Positions 1-7,097 of a stretch of DNA of 9,947 bases are shown here, in pieces. The position numbers were made by a program, and so were the translations under genes. This DNA is from Chloroflexota bacterium. Lineage in GTDB: Bacteria > Chloroflexota > Anaerolineae > Anaerolineales > Anaerolineaceae. Under the pieces are notes generated by a model that was given only the letters and a program-made list of their open reading frames with translations, was not told the origin of the DNA and made no database searches. Position 1 is the stretch's first letter. Each line of letters starts with the position of its first letter. The stretch lies in the NCBI GenBank assembly GCA_011053085.1, contig DSBE01000312.1, forward strand, positions 1-9,947, in the 5' to 3' direction.

Positions 1-1
1 G

Positions 2-142
2 GGTGTGGTGCTGCGTACATGGGTGAAAGAGATCCGTGAGATGGGGCGTGCCACACGCGGCGTAAAGGTCATGAACCTGACACGCGGCGGCGGGGTAGCT
101 TCGGTAGCGCGACTGCAGGATTACGAAAAACCGGAGAAATAA
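2..142 (+). CDS. gyrA: DNA gyrase subunit A, C-terminal fragment
   Basis: This is the last 46 codons of a gene that begins before the window, in frame from base 2 and ending at TAA 140-142. The peptide contains GVVLRTWVKEI, then MGRATRGVKVMNL and GGGVASVARL. This is the pattern of the last blade of the GyrA/ParC C-terminal beta-pinwheel, which wraps DNA around the enzyme. Gyrase A carries the strand-breaking tyrosine of the topoisomerase that introduces negative supercoils; that part lies outside the window. The tail after the last blade is short (LQDYEKPEK). The gene converges on the next one with only 7 bases between the stop codons and no visible hairpin terminator. GyrA and ParC cannot be separated firmly from this fragment. 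I favour GyrA because the RATRGVKVMNL form is typical of it. Confidence 0.85.
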   Translation, partial: GVVLRTWVKEIREMGRATRGVKVMNLTRGGGVASVARLQDYEKPEK

Positions 143-149
143 CGCGGGT

Positions 150-380
150 TTAGTGCTGCCCCAGCCAGAATTGCCCGGGCGCAAGCTGTTCGTTGGGCGA
201 TAGGGTCAGTTTTAAGCGTGGGTTCGAGCGGCGGCGGCTGTTCAATTCCTGTGGATTGACATAGCATAACGAAGGCAGTACGCCATACAACTGCTGGTAA
301 TCGTTGACGGCTTGCTGCAGGCGCTTCTCGAACGCGGTGTCATTGTGGGGGTGAATCCAGAGCATGCCGGTATTGGTCAT
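150..380 (-). CDS. small conserved-looking protein of unknown function (76 aa)
   Basis: I cannot assign a function. The protein is 76 residues, soluble, with no signal peptide or membrane segment. It has three parts: an N-terminal MLWIHPHNDTAFEKRLQQAV, a middle YQQLYGVLPSLCYVNPQEL, and a C-terminal LSPNEQLAPGQFWLGQH. The helix followed by YGxLPxLCYVNP and a closing PGxFWLG reads as a compact alpha/beta unit, and resembles small proteins I loosely associate with Chloroflexota, though I could not search. The gene is translationally coupled to the upstream FtsK-like gene: its ATG overlaps that gene's TGA as ATGA at 377-380. A good Shine-Dalgarno AGGAG lies 8 bases before the ATG, inside the upstream gene. 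The coupling suggests a role together with that protein. Coding status is supported by the start signals and the operon layout. Confidence 0.75.
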   Translation of the reverse strand: MTNTGMLWIHPHNDTAFEKRLQQAVNDYQQLYGVLPSLCYVNPQELNSRRRSNPRLKLTLSPNEQLAPGQFWLGQH

Positions 381-1153
381 GGGTCAATCTCCTGGATGGT
401 GGTGGGTGGATTCTTGAGCAAAAAGAACAGCCAATGATTGTGATTCCATACTGCAAAGGTCGTGCCATTGTAGCGGATGGCAGGCGGTGCGGCGGGTATA
501 TCGGTGTGCAGATTAAAGTGGTGCTGCTGTTCGGTTGTGAGCGTGCCAAAAAGACGGGTGGTGAAAAAGCGCAGCCAGCGCGCCATCTGCAGGCCATCTT
601 CGCAGTTGACGGCGGTGATGACATGTACAAGCACCTGTGCACCGTATTGCAGCAGCCATTCAAAACTCCACTGGATGTCGTGAGCGGCATGCCGTATGAA
701 GGAAAGGTCTTCGATCAACACGAGGATAGGCGACATGGGGTCTTCAGGCTGCTGGTAGCGCGCTTCGGCGCGGCGCGCCAGTTCGATCAAAAATTCCCAA
801 TCAAGGCGCGGTGATGATTCTGCCAGGTTGACCAGCAGTCCTTTTTCCTGCGCCGCTTGAATGAGTGGCGCAAAGTTGCTGCTGCGGCGTTTGAGCAATG
901 CTACTTCTGCTTGGCCTTCTGCATACGCAGTGACCAGGTTGTGCAAGATATGTCCGGTGAATTCTTTTAACTCGTTGGGCTGGCTGCTGAGAACCAGCAG
1001 GGGACGCAGGTTGTTGTCCCCGAGATCAACCCGAACCGGAAGTCCATCGCTGCAGGTGCCCAGATCCAGCGGCAGCGATGGATGCGTGTCAGGCGGCGTT
1101 TGGGCGGGCAGCAGGTTGTCGATGGTTTGTTTTAGTTTGGTTATCACTTGCAT
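377..1153 (-). CDS. FtsK/HerA-like ATPase domain protein lacking a P-loop (258 aa)
   Basis: The order of motifs follows the FtsK/SpoIIIE motor domain. Residues 37-56 (GLPVRVDLGDNNLRPLLVLS) match the strand entering the Walker A site, where FtsK reads roughly GxPVxxDLxxMPHLLIAG. LARRAEARYQQ (125-135) stands where FtsK has its ERRY element. ILVLIEDLSFI (143-153) is a Walker B-like strand. YGAQVLVHVITAV (170-182) matches the strand that in FtsK ends in ATQRPS. FFTTRLFGTL follows, as after that motif in FtsK. The P-loop GxxGxGKS is replaced by SSQPNELKEF (56-65), so ATP hydrolysis is unlikely. There is no membrane anchor and no DNA-orienting gamma domain. The gene leads a two-gene unit under a strong predicted promoter. 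I infer a scaffold or regulatory role. The homology is remote, read by eye, and not proven. Confidence 0.6.
   Translation of the reverse strand: MQVITKLKQTIDNLLPAQTPPDTHPSLPLDLGTCSDGLPVRVDLGDNNLRPLLVLSSQPNELKEFTGHILHNLVTAYAEGQAEVALLKRRSSNFAPLIQAAQEKGLLVNLAESSPRLDWEFLIELARRAEARYQQPEDPMSPILVLIEDLSFIRHAAHDIQWSFEWLLQYGAQVLVHVITAVNCEDGLQMARWLRFFTTRLFGTLTTEQQHHFNLHTDIPAAPPAIRYNGTTFAVWNHNHWLFFLLKNPPTTIQEIDP
389..393 (-). promoter_or_regulatory. Shine-Dalgarno AGGAG for the 76-aa gene
   Basis: On the minus strand AGGAG precedes ATG 380 by 8 bases and lies within the last codons of the upstream gene. It supports the 380 start and translation from a shared mRNA. Confidence 0.65.
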
Positions 1154-1188
1154 GGTACGCTCTAAAATAGAACAAAATTTCTAATAAG

Positions 1189-1218
1189 ATGATAGCACAC
1201 CAGCCATTCTCCTGTCAA
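1189..1218 (-). promoter_or_regulatory. sigma70-type promoter for the FtsK-like operon
   Basis: On the minus strand a perfect -35 TTGACA (1213-1218) is followed by an 18-base spacer and the -10 TATCAT (1189-1194), with TG one base before it (extended -10 TGCTATCAT). Transcription would start near 1182, giving a leader of about 29 bases. It is the best match to consensus in the window. The leader shows only a weak ribosome site. Confidence 0.7.
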
Positions 1219-1241
1219 GCAACTCGCACGTCTGTCATCCG

Positions 1242-1271
1242 GTGGCAGAGTCGGTGGGGAATTGATATAAT
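1242..1271 (+). promoter_or_regulatory. promoter for ldh, extended -10
   Basis: TATAAT at 1266-1271 is preceded by TGA, making an extended -10 (TGATATAAT, 1263-1271). The best -35 is GTGGCA (1242-1247), 18 bases upstream and 4 of 6 to consensus. The start would be near 1278, leaving a leader of about 87 bases before ldh. The leader holds a short CCGG/CCGG inverted repeat near 1326-1340 but no convincing riboswitch. Confidence 0.6.
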
Positions 1272-1364
1272 TGTCATTAAATAGTTAAAAATGGAACAAA
1301 ATACCGCCAAATCCTGTCAAGAAACCGGTACAGCGGCCGGATGGACGAAAAGAAAAGGAAATAA

Positions 1365-2327
1365 ATGATGACTGAGATATCGATACATCACCGTAAAGTG
1401 GCCATTATCGGGTTGGGGAATGTTGGGGCAACCTTCGCCTATGCGCTCGCGCTAAGTGGTTTGGCCAACGAAATTGTGCTCGTAGACCGCAACGAGAAAA
1501 AAGCGCACGGGGAAGCCATGGATCTCAACCATGCCATCCCGCTGGTGCAGCCGCAGCGTATCTGGGCGGGCGGTTATGAAGATATCGCCGGTGCGACGAT
1601 CACCGTCATCACGGCAGGCACCGCTCAACAGCCGGGCGAGACCCGCCTGGATCTGCTGGCGCGCAACGTCGGCATTTTCCAGAGCATCATCCCGCAGGTG
1701 GTGGCGGCCAATCCAAACGGCATCTTGCTGATCGTGACCAACCCAGTGGATGTCCTCTCGTATGCCGCCTGGCGCATCAGCGGTCTGCCAGCCAGCCGTG
1801 TGATTGGTTCAGGCACCGTGTTGGATACCGCCCGCTTCCGATATTTACTCAGTGAAGCCTACGAGGTCGACCCGCGTAGTGTGCACGGTTTCATCATCGG
1901 GGAGCATGGCGACAGCGAGGTGGCGGTGTGGTCGCTTGCCAACATCGCCGGTATGCGGTTGGATGAATTCTGCTATGACAGCCAGCTGGGCGGCAAAAAA
2001 CTCGACCGGGAAGCCATTGAAGAGGAAACCCGCCATGCCGCCTATGAGATTATCGAAGCCAAAGGCGCGACTTATTATGCCATTGGGGCGGGATTGCTGC
2101 GCATTGTGGAATCTATCCTGCGTGACCAAAGCACGATTCTCTCAGTATCCACGCTGATCGAGGATTATGTAGGTGTGAATGATGTCTACCTGAGCCTGCC
2201 CTGTATTGTGGACGGACATGGCATTGACCAGGTGTTGTGTCTGACCCTGTCAGATGAAGAGCGCGAGAAATTCCAACAGTCAGCCCGCATTATGCGCGGG
2301 TACATTGACCAGTTGTCGCTGCCTTAA
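1365..2327 (+). CDS. ldh: L-lactate dehydrogenase (NAD-dependent)
   Basis: Cytosolic enzyme that interconverts pyruvate plus NADH and L-lactate plus NAD, the usual route for reoxidising NADH in fermentation. The 320 residues match the family length. Visible sites are the Rossmann motif GLGNVG (16-21), D41 at the end of the second strand for the NAD ribose, the substrate loop AQQPGETR (87-94), N126 in VTNP, D154 and R157 in LDTARFR, catalytic H181 in GEHGDSE, and T236 in KGATYYAIG. Q88 sits at the specificity position (Q102 in classical numbering). Malate dehydrogenases carry arginine there, so lactate is the expected substrate. AAGGA (1355-1359) lies 5 bases before ATG 1365 and 8 before ATG 1368, so the second ATG may be the true start. 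The gene has its own promoter and shares its stop with convergent mtaB. Confidence 0.93.
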   Translation: MMTEISIHHRKVAIIGLGNVGATFAYALALSGLANEIVLVDRNEKKAHGEAMDLNHAIPLVQPQRIWAGGYEDIAGATITVITAGTAQQPGETRLDLLARNVGIFQSIIPQVVAANPNGILLIVTNPVDVLSYAAWRISGLPASRVIGSGTVLDTARFRYLLSEAYEVDPRSVHGFIIGEHGDSEVAVWSLANIAGMRLDEFCYDSQLGGKKLDREAIEEETRHAAYEIIEAKGATYYAIGAGLLRIVESILRDQSTILSVSTLIEDYVGVNDVYLSLPCIVDGHGIDQVLCLTLSDEEREKFQQSARIMRGYIDQLSLP

Positions 2328-3613
2328 TCGGAGGGTACGATCTCACCAATGAATGTATCGCCTTGAAGGCTGCGTAAAATGACCATGTCCAGCCGGTTCC
2401 AGCGGTTTTCGGGCGAGATAGTCTCGACCCGCAAATAATTGCGCGTGAGGCCGCTCAAACGCCAGCCTTGACCGTCGGGTCTGGCGCTTTCCCACAGCAC
2501 TTCCAGGGTTTGCCCGGTGAAAGGTTGGCGGTATCGTTGCGCGCTGGCAGCCAGCGCCGCACGCATGGCAGCGTTGCGTTCCTTTTTAACAGCATTAGGC
2601 AGCTGCGGCTTGAAACTCGCCGCGGGGGTGCCTTTGCGCGGTGAAAAACTGAAGACATGCCCGTCGGCAAAGCCCATGGCACTGACGAATGCCAGGCTCT
2701 CTTGAAATTCCTCCTCGGTCTCGCCGGGGAAGCCCACAATGATATCGGTGGTGATGGCGATATCTGTCACAACACGGCGTGCCTCTGCGACAAGCGCGGT
2801 AAATTCGTCGATGGTGATCTTGCGCGCCATGCGCCGCAGCACGGTGTCGCTGCCGGATTGCAGGGGCAGGTGCAGGTGCGGGCACAGGCGGTCATTAAGC
2901 AACAGTGTGAAGAATTCCGGCGTCAAATCCCATGGTTCTAACGAAGAAAGGCGCACCCGTGGCACGCTGGTGTCTACCAGCACGGCCCTCACCAAATCTG
3001 GCAGGTGGCGAGACGGTTCAAGCTCCTGCCCCCAGGAGGCGAGATGAACGCCGGTCAGCACGATCTCATTCACACCAGCGTTTTCAGCGATGCGGATATC
3101 ATGCATCACCTGCGTCTGCGGGGTGGAGCGTGGTTCACCGCGCGCGATGCGGGTCACACAGTAGGTGCAGTGGTTGTCACAGCCGTCCTGTGCTTTGATG
3201 AAGGCGCGTGTACGCTGCTGACGGCCGGGCAGTGCCTGCCGCGGTTGTTCATCCGCAAGGATGCTGTCAAACACCTCTGGTGTGAGGGATAGAAAGTCGC
3301 GCACCAGGTATTCTTTGTCGGCATTGCGGATGACATCATGGACACCTGACAGAGCGGCAGCGGCTTGCGGTTCGATGTTGGACCAGCAGCCGGTCACAAG
3401 AATGGTCGGGCAGCCGGCACGCTGTGCGCCGCGAATCTTGCCGCGTGAATCGGATGCCGCTGCGGCGGTGACTGAACAGGTATTGATCACGGTCACGTCT
3501 GCCTGGGCGGGGTCGGGAGTGATCTCGTGTCCGCTCAGCACGAAGTGACGCGCGATGGTTTCAATTTCGCTCTGGTTGAGGCGGCAGCCGATCGAATCGA
3601 GGTATATCTTCAT
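2324..3613 (-). CDS. mtaB: tRNA t6A37 methylthiotransferase, MtaB-type radical SAM enzyme
   Basis: Enzyme of the MiaB/MtaB family, which inserts a methylthio group into tRNA base 37. In MtaB the substrate is N6-threonylcarbamoyladenosine, giving ms2t6A. The N-terminal domain (about 1-125) holds three cluster cysteines, C10 (SIGCRLNQSE), C46 (INTCSVT) and C76 (TGCWSN). The radical SAM motif CDNHCTYC has C145, C149 and C152. The barrel continues through LTGVHLASWG, LPLQSGSD and IVGFPGETEEEF. A TRAM-like RNA-binding domain fills roughly 364-429. The start GCRLNQSE and total length (429) fit MtaB better than MiaB or RimO. No Shine-Dalgarno precedes ATG 3613, and a promoter places the mRNA start at that ATG. 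The stop TTA overlaps the ldh stop. Confidence 0.9.
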   Translation of the reverse strand: MKIYLDSIGCRLNQSEIETIARHFVLSGHEITPDPAQADVTVINTCSVTAAAASDSRGKIRGAQRAGCPTILVTGCWSNIEPQAAAALSGVHDVIRNADKEYLVRDFLSLTPEVFDSILADEQPRQALPGRQQRTRAFIKAQDGCDNHCTYCVTRIARGEPRSTPQTQVMHDIRIAENAGVNEIVLTGVHLASWGQELEPSRHLPDLVRAVLVDTSVPRVRLSSLEPWDLTPEFFTLLLNDRLCPHLHLPLQSGSDTVLRRMARKITIDEFTALVAEARRVVTDIAITTDIIVGFPGETEEEFQESLAFVSAMGFADGHVFSFSPRKGTPAASFKPQLPNAVKKERNAAMRAALAASAQRYRQPFTGQTLEVLWESARPDGQGWRLSGLTRNYLRVETISPENRWNRLDMVILRSLQGDTFIGEIVPSD

Positions 3614-3619
3614 GTCTTG

Positions 3620-3648
3620 ATTGTAACCACCGCGGGCTGCGCTGTAAA
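3620..3648 (-). promoter_or_regulatory. promoter giving a leaderless mtaB mRNA
   Basis: On the minus strand -35 TTTACA (3643-3648, 5 of 6) and -10 TACAAT (3620-3625, 5 of 6) are separated by 17 bases. Six bases lie between the -10 and the A of ATG 3613, which is the normal distance to a transcription start. There is no ribosome site in between. The -35 begins one base after the stop codon of the upstream lipoprotein gene. Confidence 0.6.
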
Positions 3649-3649
3649 A

Positions 3650-4300
3650 TCAGGGTTGGAAGACGTAAAAATCATCAAACAGTATGTCCACGCCGGTTTC
3701 TGCTGTGGCACCTGCCATCAGGCCGATCTGTCCGTGGGTAAGACGGTCGTTGCTGACTGCGGCGAGGGTTTTGCCATTGACTTCCATCCACAGCGCGCCC
3801 TGCACACAGCCCACACGGATCTGGTTCACCGCCTGACCGGTATTGATGATGCGGTCGTTGTGGATCAGTGTATCAGCGGTGAGCATCTCGAAATTGCCAT
3901 CTTCCACCAGCAGAATGCCGTAGTAGGCATCGGAGGAAATCACGAAACCGTAATAGTTCTGTGGATCCTGGTAACGGCACACCACGCCGAACAGGTTGTC
4001 ATCCGGTCCCCACAATTTGGCGGCGTTCACCTCGATGATGGCGTGGGTGATGGGCGTGCGATACAGGGAGAAGTAGTCCTGGTAAGGCGTGTTGACCACG
4101 AAGCGCAGGCCTTCCGCCTGATAGCCGACCATCGAGCTGTCGCTGTCGAGGGCGGTGCTCCACAGGCCGTTATCGGCAGAAAAATCTTCCTGCACCAAAA
4201 TGGAACCGGTGGGGGGCGGTTGCTGCGCCAACAGACCGCAGCCAGTCAACAGGGCCAGACACAGGCAGGTGCAGAGGGTGATGGCGTGTTGTTTGCGCAT
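3650..4300 (-). CDS. lipoprotein with a probable concanavalin-like jelly-roll domain
   Basis: The protein is 216 residues. It begins with a lipoprotein signal: MRKQH, a hydrophobic run, then the lipobox LTGC with C21 as the predicted lipidated cysteine, so it should sit on the outer face of the cytoplasmic membrane. After a short QQPPP linker, residues about 35-216 are beta-rich: an EDFSADNGLW opening, FGVVCRYQDPQNYYGFVIS in the middle, IRVGCVQGALWMEVNGKTLAAV, and a closing ILFDDFYVFQP. This pattern resembles LamG or DUF1080-like carbohydrate-binding jelly rolls, but I see no catalytic residues and the ligand is unknown. ATG 4300 is preferred over ATG 4312 because GGAG (4307-4310) lies 6 bases upstream. 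I found no strong promoter, only a weak TAAAAT at 4332-4337. The gene precedes mtaB on the same strand. Confidence 0.8.
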   Translation of the reverse strand: MRKQHAITLCTCLCLALLTGCGLLAQQPPPTGSILVQEDFSADNGLWSTALDSDSSMVGYQAEGLRFVVNTPYQDYFSLYRTPITHAIIEVNAAKLWGPDDNLFGVVCRYQDPQNYYGFVISSDAYYGILLVEDGNFEMLTADTLIHNDRIINTGQAVNQIRVGCVQGALWMEVNGKTLAAVSNDRLTHGQIGLMAGATAETGVDILFDDFYVFQP

Positions 4301-4415
4301 GGAAAACTCCATATATTAACTTCTCGCCTTCATTTTATCCTGAAACTGATAAAAGATAACGCCGGGAATGTTCATTTGTTCAGCGTCATCAAATTAAGAA
4401 TGGGTTTAATATTGT

Positions 4416-4443
4416 TTTGCATTTATGCTGATGATGCTATAAT
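4416..4443 (+). promoter_or_regulatory. extended -10 promoter for the hybrid histidine kinase
   Basis: TGCTATAAT at 4435-4443 is a full extended -10. A weak -35 TTTGCA (4416-4421, 4 of 6) lies 16 bases upstream. The start near 4450 leaves about 79 bases of leader before ATG 4529. In the kinase frame no other ATG, GTG or TTG occurs between the two. Confidence 0.55.
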
Positions 4444-4528
4444 TTTTAAACACAATCCTTTTTTCCAGAACAAGGAAAGCTCCACTGTCATCAACTCAGT
4501 AGTTCTTGTCGGGGATGACCAACCAATT

Positions 4529-6349
4529 ATGTGCGCAGAGAGAACTCAAAGTATTTCCTTACTATTTGAAGCAGGCAACCGTCTCAGCCAGACGCTGAAC
4601 ACGGAACAAATTTACCTGAGTCTGTTTGAATTGCTGTCGCAGGCGATGGATTGTGATGAGTTGATCGTGGCAGGCTACTCGGTTGAGACCGGCATGATCA
4701 CCTGTGAGTTTTACCATTCGTGGGCGAAAGAGGCGGATGTGAAGGAACTGCCCTCCATGCCGGTGACCATTGACGGCAGCAGCGCCCAAAGCAAGGTCAT
4801 CCTGTCGGGTGAATCCATGATCATCCCCAATTATCACTTGTTCTCTCACAACGACACCGCGCCTTTTCATCCGCGCGGACGTAAAAACACCAATGCTGGC
4901 AAGATCGATGCGGATTCACTGGAAGTGCGCTCCGCTGTTGTCATACCGATGAAATTGGATGGTGAAGTGGTGGGGGTGGTGCAGATATTTTCATACCGCT
5001 ACAATGCCTATTCAGAACGGGAGTATCATCTGGCGGAAGCCATCACCACCCAGATGGTTGTGGCACGCAATAATGCTTTTCTCTACCAGCAAGCCACCGA
5101 AGAATTGCGCCGCCGCTCGATTTTGCAGAAAGAGTTAGAAGAAGAACGCGCGCTGTTGGAACGACGTGTGGCTGAACGAACGGCGGAGCTCCAGCAAGCC
5201 TTGCAGGTGCGCGACCAGTTTCTCTCCAACATGAGCCATGAGCTGCGCACCCCGCTCACCTCCATCCTGGGCATGAGCGAATTGCTGCAATACCAGATTC
5301 ATGGCAAGCTGACCGAGAAACAAAACCGCTTTGTCGAGGTGATTTACAGCAACACGGAACACCTGATGCACTTGTTGAGTGACCTGCTGGATATGGCGCG
5401 TATTGCCACCGGCGACATGCGGCCTTACAAAGAATGGGTGCCGCTGGATTCCATCATTCAATCCAGCACCCTGTACGCCAATCATCGCGCCGAGGAGAAA
5501 AATATCCAGGTGTGTGTTGAAAACCACACCTATGTGGACCGCCTGTACATTGACCCGCAGCGCACCAAGCAAATCTTGAACAACATCCTTAACAACGCGG
5601 TAAAATTCACTCCCAAAGGATTGGCGATCGGTTTTGAGGTGATGTTGTCGCCTGACCAGAAGATGATTGAATTCCTGGTGTGGGATCAGGGCATCGGCTT
5701 ATCGGCAGAAGAACAGAAGCGATTAACACGCCCGTTTGAGATCGGCAAAGCCGCCATCCAGCAGAATCTGGGTGGCGCCGGCCTGGGGCTGGCACTGGCA
5801 CGTGAGATGACCGAGATGCAGGGCGGCAGTGTTGAATTGCGCAGCCAGCCGGGGATGGGCACGCTGGTGACGGTGCGGCTGCCATTCCTGAGCGACTTAC
5901 AGGACAGCGGGCATGGCTACACCATGATGGTGACACCGCAGCGGACGGATCTGCTGCGCGAGATGGCTTCCAATATGCAAAACAAAACCATCCTGATCGC
6001 GGATGCTGACGTGCGTCTGTGTGAATTGCTGGTTCATTATCTGGACATTTTCTCCGTGCAAACCCTGGTTGCCAATGACATGAAACAACTGGCAAAGCAT
6101 CTGAAACAACAGCCGCCAGATCTGATGGTGCTCGATCTGCACATGGAAGATGAAGAAGAAATGGGCGCTTTTTTGACCAGACTGAGCAAAGACCGGCGTT
6201 TTGCCCATATGCCTATTCTGCTGACCTGTGCGGTTCACCGTCTGCCTGATACCGGGCGCATCAAAAGCATGTATGCCAGCGAATTGATCCGCAAACCCTA
6301 TTCCTTCAGCGACATCGGCACCAAGATCCGTAAATATCTGGTGGGATAA
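4529..6349 (+). CDS. cytosolic hybrid sensor histidine kinase: GAF, HisKA, HATPase_c, receiver
   Basis: Two-component signalling protein of 606 residues with no membrane segment, so the sensed cue is probably intracellular. A GAF-like domain spans about 20-185 (LEVRSAVVIPMKLDGEVVGVVQIFS at 131-155). A charged coiled coil follows (about 186-228, KELEEERALLERRVAERTAELQ region). The dimerisation helix carries the H box SHELRTP with phosphorylated H237. The ATPase has an N box with N352 and N356, a G1 box D386-x-G388-x-G390, and a G2 box GAGLGL (416-421). The C-terminal receiver (about 485-606) has D492 and D494, phosphoacceptor D536, T566 and K589. Its second acidic-pocket position is Ala493 rather than Asp. 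The reading frame stays open far upstream, over antisense genes, but the promoter at 4435 and the domain border favour ATG 4529. The ribosome site is weak. No response regulator gene is adjacent. Confidence 0.9.
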   Translation: MCAERTQSISLLFEAGNRLSQTLNTEQIYLSLFELLSQAMDCDELIVAGYSVETGMITCEFYHSWAKEADVKELPSMPVTIDGSSAQSKVILSGESMIIPNYHLFSHNDTAPFHPRGRKNTNAGKIDADSLEVRSAVVIPMKLDGEVVGVVQIFSYRYNAYSEREYHLAEAITTQMVVARNNAFLYQQATEELRRRSILQKELEEERALLERRVAERTAELQQALQVRDQFLSNMSHELRTPLTSILGMSELLQYQIHGKLTEKQNRFVEVIYSNTEHLMHLLSDLLDMARIATGDMRPYKEWVPLDSIIQSSTLYANHRAEEKNIQVCVENHTYVDRLYIDPQRTKQILNNILNNAVKFTPKGLAIGFEVMLSPDQKMIEFLVWDQGIGLSAEEQKRLTRPFEIGKAAIQQNLGGAGLGLALAREMTEMQGGSVELRSQPGMGTLVTVRLPFLSDLQDSGHGYTMMVTPQRTDLLREMASNMQNKTILIADADVRLCELLVHYLDIFSVQTLVANDMKQLAKHLKQQPPDLMVLDLHMEDEEEMGAFLTRLSKDRRFAHMPILLTCAVHRLPDTGRIKSMYASELIRKPYSFSDIGTKIRKYLVG

Positions 6350-6363
6350 AAGTCAGGTGGTTG

Positions 6364-7059
6364 TCAGGGGGTTTCTGGCGGTGGAATGGAAAGGCCGCTG
6401 TAATGGTTGAGATGCGCCAACGGAAACTGCCAGCGGTTGTAATCCAGGCCGGTAGATTCAACGCCGATTGGGGCCCCGCGGTCAGAGGTCTGGTGCATGA
6501 TCACCCTGCCACGTGATACGCCGCGGGGAAGGGCGGGCGGCCCGGGGTGCTCCACGCCGCTCAGCAGGAAGTGCGCCAGCCACCAATCATAGAGGTTGTA
6601 CCAACCGGGGGGTGTGTTGTCGCTGCCGGTGACGTAGTTGTCGATGAAACTGGCGCGGCTGTAAATGATGGCACGCCGCTGGATGCGGGTGACAAGGTAT
6701 TGCAAAACGGTTAGCAGACAGGTCTGGTAAGCAGACGGGCTGACGCCATGACTGAGTTCCACATCAATGGTCAACGGCAGTTCGCCCAGGTCGCCACCGA
6801 CACAGTTCAGGAAATGATTCATCTGGCGAATGGGGTCTTCGGCGGGATAGAGGACATGATAGGCCGTGCGCGGAATGCCCACGCGGCGCGATTCTGCCCA
6901 GTTGAAATCAAAGCGCGGGTCTTTGTAGCCCCACGACACGGCAGCGCGGATGGCAACAAATTCGACTTTTGGGTCGGGGTGGGCAGCGACTACATCCCAA
7001 TTGATGGCGCCCTGCCAGGAACTGACATCGATCCCAAAAGGGAGGTCGGCACTGGCCAT
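6364..7059 (-). CDS. glycoside hydrolase family 25 muramidase-like protein
   Basis: GH25 enzymes (Chalaropsis-type lysozymes) cut the beta-1,4 bond between N-acetylmuramic acid and N-acetylglucosamine in peptidoglycan. The 231 residues are essentially one catalytic domain. Residues 9-17 are the family opening GIDVSSWQG with D11. LTIDVELSHG (97-105) holds the DxE pair D99 and E101, E101 being the expected acid. LDYNRW (205-210) near the end supplies D206 and N208. No signal peptide, lipobox, cell-wall repeat or membrane helix is visible, and reading upstream of ATG 7059 in frame gives none. The route to the wall is therefore unclear. AAAGGA (7071-7076) lies 11 bases before the ATG, a rather long spacing. 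The gene is divergent from the ThuA-like gene and converges on the kinase gene with 14 bases between them. Confidence 0.88.
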   Translation of the reverse strand: MASADLPFGIDVSSWQGAINWDVVAAHPDPKVEFVAIRAAVSWGYKDPRFDFNWAESRRVGIPRTAYHVLYPAEDPIRQMNHFLNCVGGDLGELPLTIDVELSHGVSPSAYQTCLLTVLQYLVTRIQRRAIIYSRASFIDNYVTGSDNTPPGWYNLYDWWLAHFLLSGVEHPGPPALPRGVSRGRVIMHQTSDRGAPIGVESTGLDYNRWQFPLAHLNHYSGLSIPPPETP

Positions 7060-7097
7060 GTGTCTCTTTGTCCTTTCTGTGTGGAAGAAGTACCTTA

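Noticed and set aside
1170..1302. Direct repeat GAACAAAAT at 1170-1178 and 1294-1302
   Set aside because: The copies lie in the leaders of two divergent genes, 124 bases apart, in AT-rich sequence with no shared larger motif. Chance is a sufficient explanation.
1365..2327. Malate dehydrogenase instead of lactate dehydrogenase
   Set aside because: The substrate-specificity position carries Gln88, and the loop reads PGETR as in lactate dehydrogenases.
3527..4528. Possible 334-residue N-terminal extension of the histidine kinase
   Set aside because: The frame is open, but it lies antisense to mtaB and the lipoprotein gene, shows no domain, and a TGCTATAAT promoter sits at 4435 just upstream of ATG 4529.
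5135..5572. Antisense reading frame of 145 codons inside the kinase gene
   Set aside because: It opposes a clearly coding, motif-rich region, and its translation has no recognisable domain or start signals.
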